Below, in pieces: positions 35,505-45,799 of a DNA stretch of 46,248 nucleotides (its first letter is position 1; each line of letters begins with the position of its first letter). The stretch lies in NCBI RefSeq assembly GCF_003096815.1, contig NZ_QENY01000024.1, positions 1 through 46,248 on the forward strand, given 5' to 3'. Below the pieces are notes generated by a model. It was not told the DNA's origin and ran no database searches. It worked only from the letters and a program-made list of their open reading frames with translations. The stretch is from Hallella colorans. Its GTDB lineage: Bacteria > Bacteroidota > Bacteroidia > Bacteroidales > Bacteroidaceae. Both the position numbers and the translations under genes were made by a program.

Positions 35505-36590
35505 TTGAATAAAAAAACCTGTCTTTATGAGCGTCACGCCGATATGGGTGCACTCATCCAATCTTTTGGGGGCTTCGACATGCCCATCCAGTATTCATCC
35601 ATCATAGAAGAGCACAACGCTGTACGCCAGCATTGTGGTGTCTTTGACGTTTCCCACATGGGCGAACTCTTTATAAAAGGTAAAGATGCTGAGCGTTTTG
35701 TCAACCACATCTATACCAATGACGTGTCCAACGCACCCATCTACCAAATTTTTTACGGCATGATGCTTTATCCCAATGGTGGCACCGTGGACGATGTTTT
35801 GGTATACAAACTGGGCAAAGAAGAGTTTCTCATCGTTATGAATGCAGCCAACATTGACAAGGATGTGGAATGGGTTACCAAGAACGCAAATGGTTTCGAC
35901 GTACAAATTGACAACGCGTCTGACCGTTACGGGCAATTGGCCGTACAAGGCCCTGAGGCTGAACAAGTGATGAAAGAGGTACTTGGGATAGATTGCCAAG
36001 ACCTGAAATTCTATACCGCAAAGACCATTGATGACAATGATGGCGAGGTTATTGTCAGCCGAACGGGTTACACCGGCGAGGATGGATTTGAAATTTACGG
36101 CTCGCACAAGTTCATCGTCGACCAATGGGACAAGCTCATGGCAAGCAAACGCTGTGTGCCATGTGGATTAGGATGTCGTGACACCTTACGCTTTGAGGTT
36201 GGATTGCCACTTTATGGCAACGAGCTTTCAGACACCATCACACCGGTGATGGCTGGCTTAAGCATGTTCTGCAAGTTTGACAAACCTGAGTTTATCGGCA
36301 AGGAAGCGTTACTTCAGCAGAAAGCAGAAGGCCCCGCCAAACGCCAACGCGGCATCGAATTGGAAGGGCACGCTATTCCACGTCATGGCTACAAAGTGTT
36401 CAAAGGCGACCGTGAAGTGGGCGAAGTAACCACCGGCTATCGGCTCATCTCCACAGACAAGAGCTGCGCGGTGGCCATGGTTGATCCTGAATTCAAACTT
36501 GGCGACACCTTGGAGATACAGATTAGAAAGAAAAAGGTGCCTGGAACGATTGTTAAAAAGAAATTCTACGAGAAGCATTACAAAAAATAA
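35505..36590 (+). CDS. gcvT: Glycine cleavage T-protein (aminomethyltransferase)
   Basis: Transfers the methylene group from aminomethylated H-protein to tetrahydrofolate and releases ammonia. 361 aa. Characteristic blocks are FGGFDMPIQYSSIIEEHNAVR (21-41), GVFDVSHMGE (45-54), GQLAVQGPEA, SRTGYTGEDGFEIY and RDTLRFEVGLPLYGNEL. The start is TTG at 35505: no in-frame ATG exists upstream, and the next one (codon 14) would cut off the conserved YERHADMGA segment. TTG starts are rare in this window and may lower T-protein output. First gene of gcvT-gcvH-gcvPA-gcvPB-lpd. Confidence 0.95.
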   Translation: MNKKTCLYERHADMGALIQSFGGFDMPIQYSSIIEEHNAVRQHCGVFDVSHMGELFIKGKDAERFVNHIYTNDVSNAPIYQIFYGMMLYPNGGTVDDVLVYKLGKEEFLIVMNAANIDKDVEWVTKNANGFDVQIDNASDRYGQLAVQGPEAEQVMKEVLGIDCQDLKFYTAKTIDDNDGEVIVSRTGYTGEDGFEIYGSHKFIVDQWDKLMASKRCVPCGLGCRDTLRFEVGLPLYGNELSDTITPVMAGLSMFCKFDKPEFIGKEALLQQKAEGPAKRQRGIELEGHAIPRHGYKVFKGDREVGEVTTGYRLISTDKSCAVAMVDPEFKLGDTLEIQIRKKKVPGTIVKKKFYEKHYKK

Positions 36591-36612
36591 AACAACCTAA
36601 AAATATTATTTT

Positions 36613-36972
36613 ATGACTTATTTCTGTGAATCACATGAATATGTTCGCGTAGAGGGCGAATTTGGTTACATCGGCATTACAGACTATGCCCAGAAAGCAT
36701 TAGGTAACATTGTCTACGTGGATATGCCCGACGTGGACGACGAACTTTCGGCTGGAGACGACTTTGGAGCCGTTGAGAGCGTAAAGGCTGCCAGCGATTT
36801 GACCGCTCCGGTAAGCGGTGTCGTTGTTGAGGTGAACGAGGCTTTGGAAGACGAGCCGGCACTCATCAACAAAGATGCCAACGCTAACTGGATCATCAAA
36901 GTTAAACTCACCGACCCCTCAGAACTTGAAAACCTGATGAGCGAAGAGGATTATCTCGCATCTGTTCAATAA
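36613..36972 (+). CDS. gcvH: Glycine cleavage H-protein (lipoyl carrier)
   Basis: Carries the aminomethyl group on a lipoyl arm between the P-, T- and L-proteins. 119 aa. The lipoylated residue is Lys58 in FGAVESVKAASDL, with the flanking motif GxVESVKA expected for modification. The fold is otherwise complete (YVRVEGEFGYIGITDYAQKALG at the start, NANWIIKVKL and EDYLASV at the end). It lies 22 bases after gcvT and 18 before gcvPA. Confidence 0.96.
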   Translation: MTYFCESHEYVRVEGEFGYIGITDYAQKALGNIVYVDMPDVDDELSAGDDFGAVESVKAASDLTAPVSGVVVEVNEALEDEPALINKDANANWIIKVKLTDPSELENLMSEEDYLASVQ

Positions 36973-36990
36973 GCCAGACTTAACAACTAT

Positions 36991-38307
36991 ATGTTCAAAT
37001 ATTTTCCACATACTCCCGATGACATTCAGCACATGCTCGATGTCATCGGGAAAAAGTCTTTGGACGATTTGTACGCAGACGTACCAAAAGACGTGCGCAT
37101 TAAGGGAGACTACGACATCCCAAGCGCCAAGAGTGAGATTGAGATACGTAAATTTTTCCAAAAATTAGGCGAAAAGAACCAGCAAACCATTTGCTTTGCT
37201 GGTGCGGGAGCATACGACCATTATGTGCCAGCGGTAATACCACAAATCACCTCGCGCTCAGAGTATCTCACAAGTTATACGCCATATCAGGCTGAAGTGT
37301 CACAAGGTACACTCCATTACATCTTCGAATACCAGACCATGATGGCCCGTCTCACGGGCATGGAGGTTTCAAACGCTTCCATGTACGATGGTTCCACCGC
37401 CACGGCGGAAGCCGCGATGATGGCGTGCGCCTCCGTGAGGAAATCCAACAGAGTGCTCATATCAGAGACTGTAGATCCCAAAGTGGTTGAGGTGGTGAAG
37501 ACCTACGCCCATTTCCAAGGCATTGACATCGAGATGATACCACAGAAAAACGGCGTAACCGACTTCGGCGCACTCCCAGACGCTTTGGCAAAGGGTGGCG
37601 TGGCCGGTGTCATCGCACAGCAACCCAACTATTATGGTAACATCGAAGACTTCTCGGGCATAGCCGACACATGCCATGCCAAGAAAGCGTTGCTTATCAT
37701 CAACAGCGTCGCCGCCGACCTTGCCTTGCTCAAATCGCCGGGCGAATGGGGAGCCGACATTGCCGTTGGAGAGGCTCAGAGCTTAGGCATACCTATGGCA
37801 TGGGGCGGTCCATACCTTGGATATATGTGCACCACGCAAAAACACATGCGCAAAATGCCGGGACGTATCGTAGGCCAAACCGTCGACCAAGATGGGCGCA
37901 GGGTCTTCGTGCTAACCCTTCAGGCACGCGAACAACACATTCGTCGTGAGAAAGCCACGTCCAACATTTGCTCCAACCAAGGATTGATGACGCTTTGGGT
38001 TACGCTCTATATGTCTCTGCTGGGCAAGAAGGGACTGCAAGAGGTGACACAAAGAGGATGTGACGGAGCGCATTATCTGCACGACGCACTCGTGGCCACG
38101 GGGCATTTCAAAGACGCATTTCCCGGGCAAGAGTTTCTCAATGAGTTCTGTGTCAAGTACGATGGAGATCTCGATGCCTTGCAACAATTATGGCTCGAAA
38201 ACGGATTTTTCGGTGGCATCAAGGTTTCTGACGACACACTGATGCTCGCCGTGACGGAGCAACGAACCAAGGACGAGATAGACACATTGGTGAGTTTGAT
38301 TAAATAA
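36991..38307 (+). CDS. gcvPA: Glycine dehydrogenase (P-protein) subunit 1
   Basis: N-terminal half of the glycine-decarboxylating P-protein, 438 aa, aspartate-aminotransferase fold but without the PLP lysine, which is in subunit 2. Blocks seen: FAGAGAYDHYVPAVIPQI, YTPYQAEVSQGTLHYIFEYQTMMARLTGMEVSNASMYDGSTA, and AVGEAQSLGIPMAWGGPYLGY, all typical of GcvPA. It ends 15 bases before gcvPB. A canonical AAGGAGG (38306-38312) overlaps its stop and serves gcvPB. Confidence 0.96.
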   Translation: MFKYFPHTPDDIQHMLDVIGKKSLDDLYADVPKDVRIKGDYDIPSAKSEIEIRKFFQKLGEKNQQTICFAGAGAYDHYVPAVIPQITSRSEYLTSYTPYQAEVSQGTLHYIFEYQTMMARLTGMEVSNASMYDGSTATAEAAMMACASVRKSNRVLISETVDPKVVEVVKTYAHFQGIDIEMIPQKNGVTDFGALPDALAKGGVAGVIAQQPNYYGNIEDFSGIADTCHAKKALLIINSVAADLALLKSPGEWGADIAVGEAQSLGIPMAWGGPYLGYMCTTQKHMRKMPGRIVGQTVDQDGRRVFVLTLQAREQHIRREKATSNICSNQGLMTLWVTLYMSLLGKKGLQEVTQRGCDGAHYLHDALVATGHFKDAFPGQEFLNEFCVKYDGDLDALQQLWLENGFFGGIKVSDDTLMLAVTEQRTKDEIDTLVSLIK

Positions 38308-38312
38308 GGAGG
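38306..38312 (+). promoter_or_regulatory. Strong Shine-Dalgarno sequence before gcvPB
   Basis: AAGGAGG at 10 bases before the ATG. Most genes here lack any SD, as is usual in Bacteroidota, so this one stands out and may set the PA:PB ratio. Confidence 0.6.
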
Positions 38313-38322
38313 AGCAACGACT

Positions 38323-39714
38323 ATGAATAACAAATTATATGGGCATCTCATTTTTGAGCTTAGCCACCCCGGACGACAAGGGTACAGCCTGCCCAAGAGC
38401 GAATTTCCACAACACGATTTGCCCAAAGGCTCGTTAAGAGAAAAGCAAGCCGACCTGCCCGAATGTGACGAGCTCACCGTAGTGAGACATTATACCAACC
38501 ATAGCGGCAACAACTTCGGTGTGGATAACGGTTGTTATCCCTTGGGCTCTTGTACCATGAAATACAATCCTAAGATAAACGACGAGATAGCTGCAAGTGC
38601 CGCTTTCCAAAACCTTCACCCACTTCAGCCCGAATCTACCACTCAAGGAGCAGAAGAGGCAGTGTGCACCTTGCGTAAAGTTTTGGCTTCCATTACCGGC
38701 ATGGCCGACTTCACGTTGAAACCATGCGCAGGCGCTCACGGCGAGCTTACAGGCCTGATGATTATCAAGGCCTACCATGAGAGCCGCGGCGACAGCAAGC
38801 GTGTCAAGGTTATCGTTCCAGACTCCGCGCACGGCACCAACCCCGCTTCCGCGGCAGTATGTGGACTTGAGGTTGTCGAAGTTAAAAGCAAACAGGACGG
38901 CACCGTGGATATCGACGACTTGCGGAGCAAGCTCGATGACAACGTGGCAGCCATGATGATGACCAATCCCAACACCTTGGGACTGTTCGAGCACGATATT
39001 GAGGATATTGTCAAGATGGTTCACGACCGTGGCGGATTGATGTATTACGACGGCGCCAACCTCAACCCCCTACTCGGCGTATGCCGGCCTGGCGATATGG
39101 GATTTGACGTGGTTCACCTAAACCTGCACAAGACATTCTCCACCCCCCATGGTGGCGGCGGTCCTGGCAGCGGTCCCGTGGGTGTTCGCGAGGGCTTGCA
39201 AGAGTTCTTCCCCATGGTAAACCCATACCATGGCAATTTCCTTGTGGAACTGCGCGCGCTTACTTACATCCTAACCCTCGGCAAAGAGAACATCAAGCAG
39301 GTTGGACCATTGGCCACACTCAACGCCACCTATATCAAATCTCGTCTCAAAGATGTATACGACTTGCCTATCGAGGCATTGTCCAAACATGAGTTTGTCT
39401 TTGATGGCCTGCGTGACAAGTCAACCGGCGTCACAACCATGGATGTGGCCAAACGCCTACTCGACTTTGGCTTCCACGCGCCCACCATCTACTTCCCGCT
39501 CCTTTTCCACGAGGCCATGATGATAGAACCCACCGAAAATGAAAGCTTGGAAACGCTTGACAGTTTCGTTGACGTGATGCGACGCATCGCGAAAGAAGCC
39601 GCCGAACAGCCAGAAATTGTCAAGGGCGCGCCACAACACACGCCCATTTCAAGAGTGGATGACGTAATGGCAGCACGCAATCCCATCTTAATTTTCCCGG
39701 AGAACGCGCAATGA
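38323..39714 (+). CDS. gcvPB: Glycine dehydrogenase (P-protein) subunit 2
   Basis: C-terminal half of the P-protein, 463 aa, which holds pyridoxal phosphate on Lys270 in VVHLNLHKTFSTPHGGGGPG. Other blocks: PLGSCTMKYNPK (residues 73-84), HPLQPESTTQGA, CAGAHGELTGL, VPDSAHGTNPASA. With subunit 1 it decarboxylates glycine and hands the aminomethyl group to GcvH. It overlaps lpd by 4 bases (ATGA). Confidence 0.96.
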   Translation: MNNKLYGHLIFELSHPGRQGYSLPKSEFPQHDLPKGSLREKQADLPECDELTVVRHYTNHSGNNFGVDNGCYPLGSCTMKYNPKINDEIAASAAFQNLHPLQPESTTQGAEEAVCTLRKVLASITGMADFTLKPCAGAHGELTGLMIIKAYHESRGDSKRVKVIVPDSAHGTNPASAAVCGLEVVEVKSKQDGTVDIDDLRSKLDDNVAAMMMTNPNTLGLFEHDIEDIVKMVHDRGGLMYYDGANLNPLLGVCRPGDMGFDVVHLNLHKTFSTPHGGGGPGSGPVGVREGLQEFFPMVNPYHGNFLVELRALTYILTLGKENIKQVGPLATLNATYIKSRLKDVYDLPIEALSKHEFVFDGLRDKSTGVTTMDVAKRLLDFGFHAPTIYFPLLFHEAMMIEPTENESLETLDSFVDVMRRIAKEAAEQPEIVKGAPQHTPISRVDDVMAARNPILIFPENAQ

Positions 39715-41036
39715 AAACAGATCTAATCATTATCGGTAGCGGTCCCGGTGGATACGAGACCGCCGCTTATGCCGCCTCGCAAGGGCTGCAAGTGGTCATC
39801 GTCGAAGAGAAATACGCTGGTGGCACATGCCTCAACTGTGGTTGCATACCCACCAAATCTCTTGTGCATGACGCGGAGAAAGTTTTAGGGCGCGAAAACG
39901 GCGAGGAACTTTTCCGTGCAGCCATCGCTCGCAAAGACGCAGTCGTGGCTGGCCTTAGGCAGGGTGTGGAAGCCTTGATGAAGCAACCCGGCATAACCTT
40001 TATGCAGGGGCACGCTTCTTTCAAGACAGCCAAATCCATTGTCGTGAACGGCGAAGAGATAGAGGCTAAAAACATCATTATCGCCACAGGGTCCACCGCC
40101 AAGTTGCCCCCCGTGCCAGGGTTGGGGGCTGACGGACAACCCGTGAGCCCATATTTCGTAACCTCTGAGGGACTGCTCAGCCGAGAGGAATTGCCATCAT
40201 CACTTTGTATCGTTGGCGCAGGTGTAATCGGCATGGAGATGGCGTCCATATTCGCGGCATTCGGAACACAGGTCACCGTGGTGGAGTTCTTAAAAGAATG
40301 TCTACCCACGATGGATGCCGAGATAGCGCGCCGCCTACGCAAAATCATGGAAAAACGGGGCATCAAGTTCCATCTCGCCACCGCCATGCAGCGCATAGAT
40401 GGCAACAAAGTAGTCATTAAAGACACCAAAAAGGGAACTGAGAGTTGTGTTGAGGCCGACGCCATACTCGTTGCCACGGGCAGGAAGCCACGCACGGAGG
40501 ATCTTAATTTGGAAGGCATTGGCATTGAGACAAGTCGGATGGGTATCGTGACCAACGACAACATGCAAACCAATCTGCCACACATCTACGCCATTGGCGA
40601 CGTGAATGGTCGGCAGATGCTGGCTCACGCGGCTACGTTCCAAGGTAGGCGCGCCGTGAACCACATACTTGGTGTAACTGACAACATACGTTTGGACATC
40701 ATGCCAGCGGCCGTGTTCACCTATCCAGAGGCAGCCTCCGTAGGGCCGACCGACGATTTTTGCAAAAACAACAGCATAGCTTTCACCACACGCAAGGTGC
40801 TTTGTCGCGCCAACGGCAGAGCGCAAGCTATGGAGCAAACAGACGGTTTTGTTAAGCTGCTCTTCGACGAGGCAAATCACGTTATCGCCTGCCACGCTTT
40901 CGGAGCTGGTGCTTCGAGCATCGTGCAAGAGGTGGCCTCACTCATGAATTTCGGCGTTACACGCGAGCAATTGGTAGATATCGTCCATATCCACCCAACG
41001 CTCAATGAGCTTCTTTTAGATGCCGCCAAGGCGTAA
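39711..41036 (+). CDS. lpdA: Dihydrolipoyl dehydrogenase (L-protein)
   Basis: Reoxidises dihydrolipoyl H-protein with FAD and NAD+. 441 aa. FAD-binding IIIGSGPGGYETA (6-18), redox disulfide Cys40/Cys45 in GGTCLNCGCIPTK, NAD-binding VGAGVIGMEMASIFAAFG, the second FAD site YAIGDVNGRQMLAHAA, and the active-site dyad HIHPTLNE near the end. It overlaps gcvPB by 4 bases, so this enzyme is dedicated to glycine cleavage. It is shorter than most (about 460-475), mostly at loops. Confidence 0.95.
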   Translation: MKTDLIIIGSGPGGYETAAYAASQGLQVVIVEEKYAGGTCLNCGCIPTKSLVHDAEKVLGRENGEELFRAAIARKDAVVAGLRQGVEALMKQPGITFMQGHASFKTAKSIVVNGEEIEAKNIIIATGSTAKLPPVPGLGADGQPVSPYFVTSEGLLSREELPSSLCIVGAGVIGMEMASIFAAFGTQVTVVEFLKECLPTMDAEIARRLRKIMEKRGIKFHLATAMQRIDGNKVVIKDTKKGTESCVEADAILVATGRKPRTEDLNLEGIGIETSRMGIVTNDNMQTNLPHIYAIGDVNGRQMLAHAATFQGRRAVNHILGVTDNIRLDIMPAAVFTYPEAASVGPTDDFCKNNSIAFTTRKVLCRANGRAQAMEQTDGFVKLLFDEANHVIACHAFGAGASSIVQEVASLMNFGVTREQLVDIVHIHPTLNELLLDAAKA

Positions 41037-41058
41037 CGTCATTTCATTGGCAAACCTA

Positions 41059-41107
41059 TAAAAGAGAAGACGAGTGTCCATTTCGCGACGCTCGTCTCTT
41101 TTTTTAT
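41059..41107 (+). terminator. Terminator of the gcv operon
   Basis: Stem of ACGAGTGTC with GACGCTCGT (one G-T pair), extended by AAAAGAGA/TCTCTTTT across a two-base bulge, and a long T run on the plus strand. It starts 23 bases after the lpd stop. Confidence 0.8.
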
Positions 41108-41712
41108 TACACGAAAAAAATATTTTAAAACGTGCGTCAACTATCATCGCGTCCCCAACGGATGACCATGCCCACGCCCCCCAACCCACAAAGGGCACGT
41201 CGCTCTTAAACCTTATGACAGGGGCGACACGCTAACCCACCATGACGGGAAATGTATACGCAAGTGAAAATACATGACAAAACCCCTCTTGAAACTCGCA
41301 TATTTACAAACAACAAGCATGGCAGCCACAAATACGCCCAAAATGAACCTGTTTCATAAATGCCTTAACATGAACGCTTTATGCCCAAAAACGAGACATT
41401 GGCAAACAATATCCATATTTTTCCCGTTGCCTTTAGTGCCTCATCGTGGCGCGATTAGATGCCAAACGCGTTGCCAATAAGCTCCAAAGACAAAGCGTTT
41501 AGGCACCAAACCACACGTGATTGAGCCTTAATCATGAAAGTATTATTATTTTAGCGCATTACACAGAGAGTGCCATGTTTAAAAAGATGGCCCTTTTTCA
41601 CGCTAAAACACACGTGTGGCAAGACACTATTTTATTGATTTTTTTTACACAAAAAACATCATTCCATCCGTGCGCCAGCGAATATTAATTACTGTTAAAT
41701 AGATGCTGTCGC
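41108..41712. other. Gene-free stretch; contains a copy of the element seen at 5680-6047
   Basis: No coding frame is believable. Bases 41265-41338 align without gaps to 5737-5810; shared blocks TGAAAATAyATGACAAAA and CACAAATACGCC are at identical spacing (62 bases). Further on, 41434-41448 (TAGTGCCTCATCGTG) and 41580-41612 resemble 5986-6007 and 6022-6047 reversed. Around 41553-41612 an inverted repeat TTTTAGCG/CGCTAAAA is present. Like the first copy, it follows directly after an operon terminator. Confidence 0.55.
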
Positions 41713-41743
41713 TTGCATTTCATACAAATAGTACCTATCTTTG
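41713..41743 (+). promoter_or_regulatory. Promoter of the thiamine operon
   Basis: TTG at 41713-41715, a 20-base spacer and TATCTTTG at 41736-41743, about 20 bases before the riboswitch begins. Confidence 0.75.
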
Positions 41744-41763
41744 TAAAAATAAACAGAGTGTTC

Positions 41764-41852
41764 TGTCGAGGGGTGCAAACCCATTGGTTTGCTGAGATCA
41801 TACCCGTTTAACCTGATGCAGATAATGCTGCCGTAGGGAATGTGAAACGACA
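41764..41852 (+). ncRNA. TPP (THI-box) riboswitch
   Basis: The conserved core is present: GGGGTGC, then GCTGAGATCATACCC, ACCTGATGCAGATAATGC and CGTAGGGA. The closing stem P1 is TGTCG (41764-41768) with CGACA (41848-41852). It precedes thiD by about 80 bases. Thiamine pyrophosphate binding should switch the operon off. No clear terminator follows, and the gap before thiD holds a small stem (CACAC/GTGTG near 41892-41912), so control of translation is the more likely mode. Confidence 0.95.
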
Positions 41853-41931
41853 TCTGATTTTTCATGCGCACGTCCGGGCGCGCCTTCCTCACCACACTTC
41901 TTAGACTTGTGTGCATTATATTAAGGCAAGC

Positions 41932-42747
41932 ATGAGATATATCACTACATTGACCATCGCTGGATCAGACAGCAGTGGTGGAGCAGGCGTTCAGGCCGAC
42001 CTGAAAACCATGTCCGCGTTGGGTTGTTACGCAGCCTCGGTCATTACGTCCATAACGGCACAAAACACCCTTGGGGTCAAGGCCGTGCAGAATGTAAAAC
42101 CCAGTATTATAGCCCAACAAATCAGAGCCGTCATGGACGACCTGTCGCCCGAGGCCGTGAAGATAGGCATGGTAAACGACCTTGACACGCTCAACGCAAT
42201 ATGCGACACGCTTTCCAGCCAATGGCCCGCTCTTTTGGTGGTTGACCCAGTAATGGTGGCAACCTCAGGCGACCGCTTGATGCAAGCCGACACGCTCAAA
42301 AAATATTGCGAGCGACTCGTGCCACGCGCCACGTTGCTTACACCTAACATACCGGAGGCGGAGATTTTGGCTGGCATGCCCATCAAGAACGAAGCCGACA
42401 TGCGCCGCGCCGCCGAGACCATCACGCACATGGGATGCCACGCCACGCTCGTCAAGGGCGGGCATGCCAACGGCGAGGAGAAAACAGACTTGCTACTCAC
42501 TGATGACGGTCAATGCATAAGGCTCACGTCGCCAACCGTGCGGACAAATAACACACATGGCACGGGCTGCACGCTTTCGTCTGCCATCACGGCTTTCTTG
42601 GCCCAAGGAGAGAACCTGCCAACCGCTGTCAGAAAGGCGAAAGCATACGTTGGCGAGGCGTTGCGCCATGGCGCGGACGTGGCAATAGGACATGGACACG
42701 GCCCCGTGAACCATTTTTTTAATCCTCAAAAACTCATCAAGCGATGA
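41932..42747 (+). CDS. thiD: Hydroxymethylpyrimidine / phosphomethylpyrimidine kinase
   Basis: Phosphorylates HMP twice to HMP-PP, the pyrimidine half of thiamine. 271 aa ribokinase-fold enzyme. TIAGSDSSGGAGVQADLKTMSALGCYA (8-34) binds HMP; DPVMVATSGD, then LTPNIPEAEIL; VRTNNTHGTGCTLSSAI carries the anion hole and catalytic Asp-equivalent region near Cys. The start is the ATG at 41932, preceded by AAGG; a GTG at 41911 is in frame but adds seven unconserved residues. Overlaps thiE by 4 bases (ATGA). Confidence 0.95.
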   Translation: MRYITTLTIAGSDSSGGAGVQADLKTMSALGCYAASVITSITAQNTLGVKAVQNVKPSIIAQQIRAVMDDLSPEAVKIGMVNDLDTLNAICDTLSSQWPALLVVDPVMVATSGDRLMQADTLKKYCERLVPRATLLTPNIPEAEILAGMPIKNEADMRRAAETITHMGCHATLVKGGHANGEEKTDLLLTDDGQCIRLTSPTVRTNNTHGTGCTLSSAITAFLAQGENLPTAVRKAKAYVGEALRHGADVAIGHGHGPVNHFFNPQKLIKR

Positions 42748-43403
42748 CACCATTGCAATTTATCACGCACACCAACGAGCGTGTAAGCTACACGGAGGGA
42801 GCCCAAGCCGCCCTGCGTGGCGGCTGCAAATGGATACAACTGCGCATGAAAGACGCGAGCGACACTGAGTTCGCGGAAACCGCCAGACAATTGTTACCAC
42901 ACTGCAGACAAATCGGTGGCACACTCATTCTTGACGACCGAGCGCTTCTGGTGCGCGAGGTTGGGGCACAAGGCGTGCACTTGGGCAAAAACGACATGCC
43001 CGTGGCAGAGGCTCGAAAGTTGCTGCCCAAAGGCGAATACATCATCGGCGGCACCGCTAACACCATAGAGGACATTCGTCGATTGGCGGCCGAGGGGGTG
43101 GACTATATTGGTTGCGGACCTTTTCGCTTTACCCACACCAAAAAACGCTTGGCTCCAATCATTGGCGTTGATGGCTATAAGAAAATCATCGACACCATGC
43201 GCCGGGAACGCATAGACATCCCATTGGTGGCCATAGGTGGCATCACCTTGGCGGACATCAAGACATTGCGACAAGTTGGCGTCCAAGCCGTAGCCATCAG
43301 TGGAGCCATTCTCCAAGCGGAAAATCCCACAGCGGAAACTCAGCGTTTCATGGCCGCGCTTGATGGGAACGCCAACCATCAAACAGCGATAAACAACGAC
43401 TAA
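42744..43403 (+). CDS. thiE: Thiamine-phosphate synthase
   Basis: Joins HMP-PP and thiazole phosphate to thiamine phosphate. 219 aa TIM barrel. QLRMKD (residues 33-38), ILDDRALLVREVGAQGVHLGKNDMP, IGGTANTIEDIRR, and DYIGCGPFRFTHTKKRLAP are the substrate-binding blocks. It overlaps thiD by 4 bases and precedes thiC by 12. A second thiE-like gene lies at the end of the same operon. Confidence 0.94.
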   Translation: MTPLQFITHTNERVSYTEGAQAALRGGCKWIQLRMKDASDTEFAETARQLLPHCRQIGGTLILDDRALLVREVGAQGVHLGKNDMPVAEARKLLPKGEYIIGGTANTIEDIRRLAAEGVDYIGCGPFRFTHTKKRLAPIIGVDGYKKIIDTMRRERIDIPLVAIGGITLADIKTLRQVGVQAVAISGAILQAENPTAETQRFMAALDGNANHQTAINND

Positions 43404-44990
<1,587 letters not shown>

Positions 44991-45018
44991 TAAGTTTAAC
45001 ATCATAAAACCTAAAAAA

Positions 45019-45795
45019 ATGATTGAAACAAAAGTATCCAAAGGTATCATCAGTACCTATTTTGACAAACTTGAAAAGTGCTTGGAACTTGACGTGGCCA
45101 TTGTCGGCGGAGGCCCCAGTGGCATTGTGGCCGCCTATTATATGGCGCAAGCAGGCCTAAAAGTGGCTCTTTTTGACCGTAAACTGTCTCCCGGCGGTGG
45201 CATGTGGGGCGGCGCCATGATGTTCAACCAAGTGGTGATACAACAGGAAGCCATGGATATCATCAAGGAGTTTGGCATCAACTACGAGAAATACGAGGAT
45301 GGCCTCTACACCATCGACTCTATCGAGAGTACCTCGGCCATTCTCTACAAGGCCGTGCACGCAGGCGCCAAACTTTTCAACTGCTACTCGGTGGAAGACG
45401 TGGTTTTCAAGGATAAGAAAGTGAGCGGCGTAGTAGTGAACTGGACTCCAGTGCTGCGCGAGGGCTTGCACGTGGACCCTTTGAACATCATGGCGCGCTG
45501 CGTCATTGATGGAACAGGGCACGACAGCGAGGTATGCAAGGTTGTGGCGCGTAAGAACGGAGCTGAGTTGCGCACGCCCACAGGCCAAGTAGTTGGCGAG
45601 GGGTCGCTCAATGTTGATGAGGGCGAGCGCCTTGTGGTCGAGGGCACCAAGGAGATTTACCCCGGGCTGTATGTGTGCGGCATGGCCGTGTCGGCCGTGT
45701 CAGGAACTCCGCGCATGGGCCCGATATTCGGTGGCATGTTGCTGTCTGGCAAAAAGGTGGCCAACCTCATCATCAAGGAGCTGGCAAAAAAATAG
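45019..45795 (+). CDS. Thiazole synthase of the THI4 family, probably sulfide-dependent
   Basis: Makes the thiazole half (ADP-thiazole) from NAD+, glycine and a sulfur source, replacing the thiG/S/H/F route. 258 aa. Nucleotide-binding VGGGPSGIVAAYY (29-41), GGGMWGGAMMFN (59-70), GTPRMGPIFGGMLLSG (229-244). At the site where yeast Thi4 has the sulfur-donating Cys205 this protein has His151 (GLHVDP), as in archaeal enzymes that use sulfide and are catalytic rather than suicidal. The ATG at 45019 is preferred to a GTG at 44977, which overlaps thiC. 28 bases separate it from thiC. Confidence 0.9.
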   Translation: MIETKVSKGIISTYFDKLEKCLELDVAIVGGGPSGIVAAYYMAQAGLKVALFDRKLSPGGGMWGGAMMFNQVVIQQEAMDIIKEFGINYEKYEDGLYTIDSIESTSAILYKAVHAGAKLFNCYSVEDVVFKDKKVSGVVVNWTPVLREGLHVDPLNIMARCVIDGTGHDSEVCKVVARKNGAELRTPTGQVVGEGSLNVDEGERLVVEGTKEIYPGLYVCGMAVSAVSGTPRMGPIFGGMLLSGKKVANLIIKELAKK

Positions 45796-45799
45796 TCAC

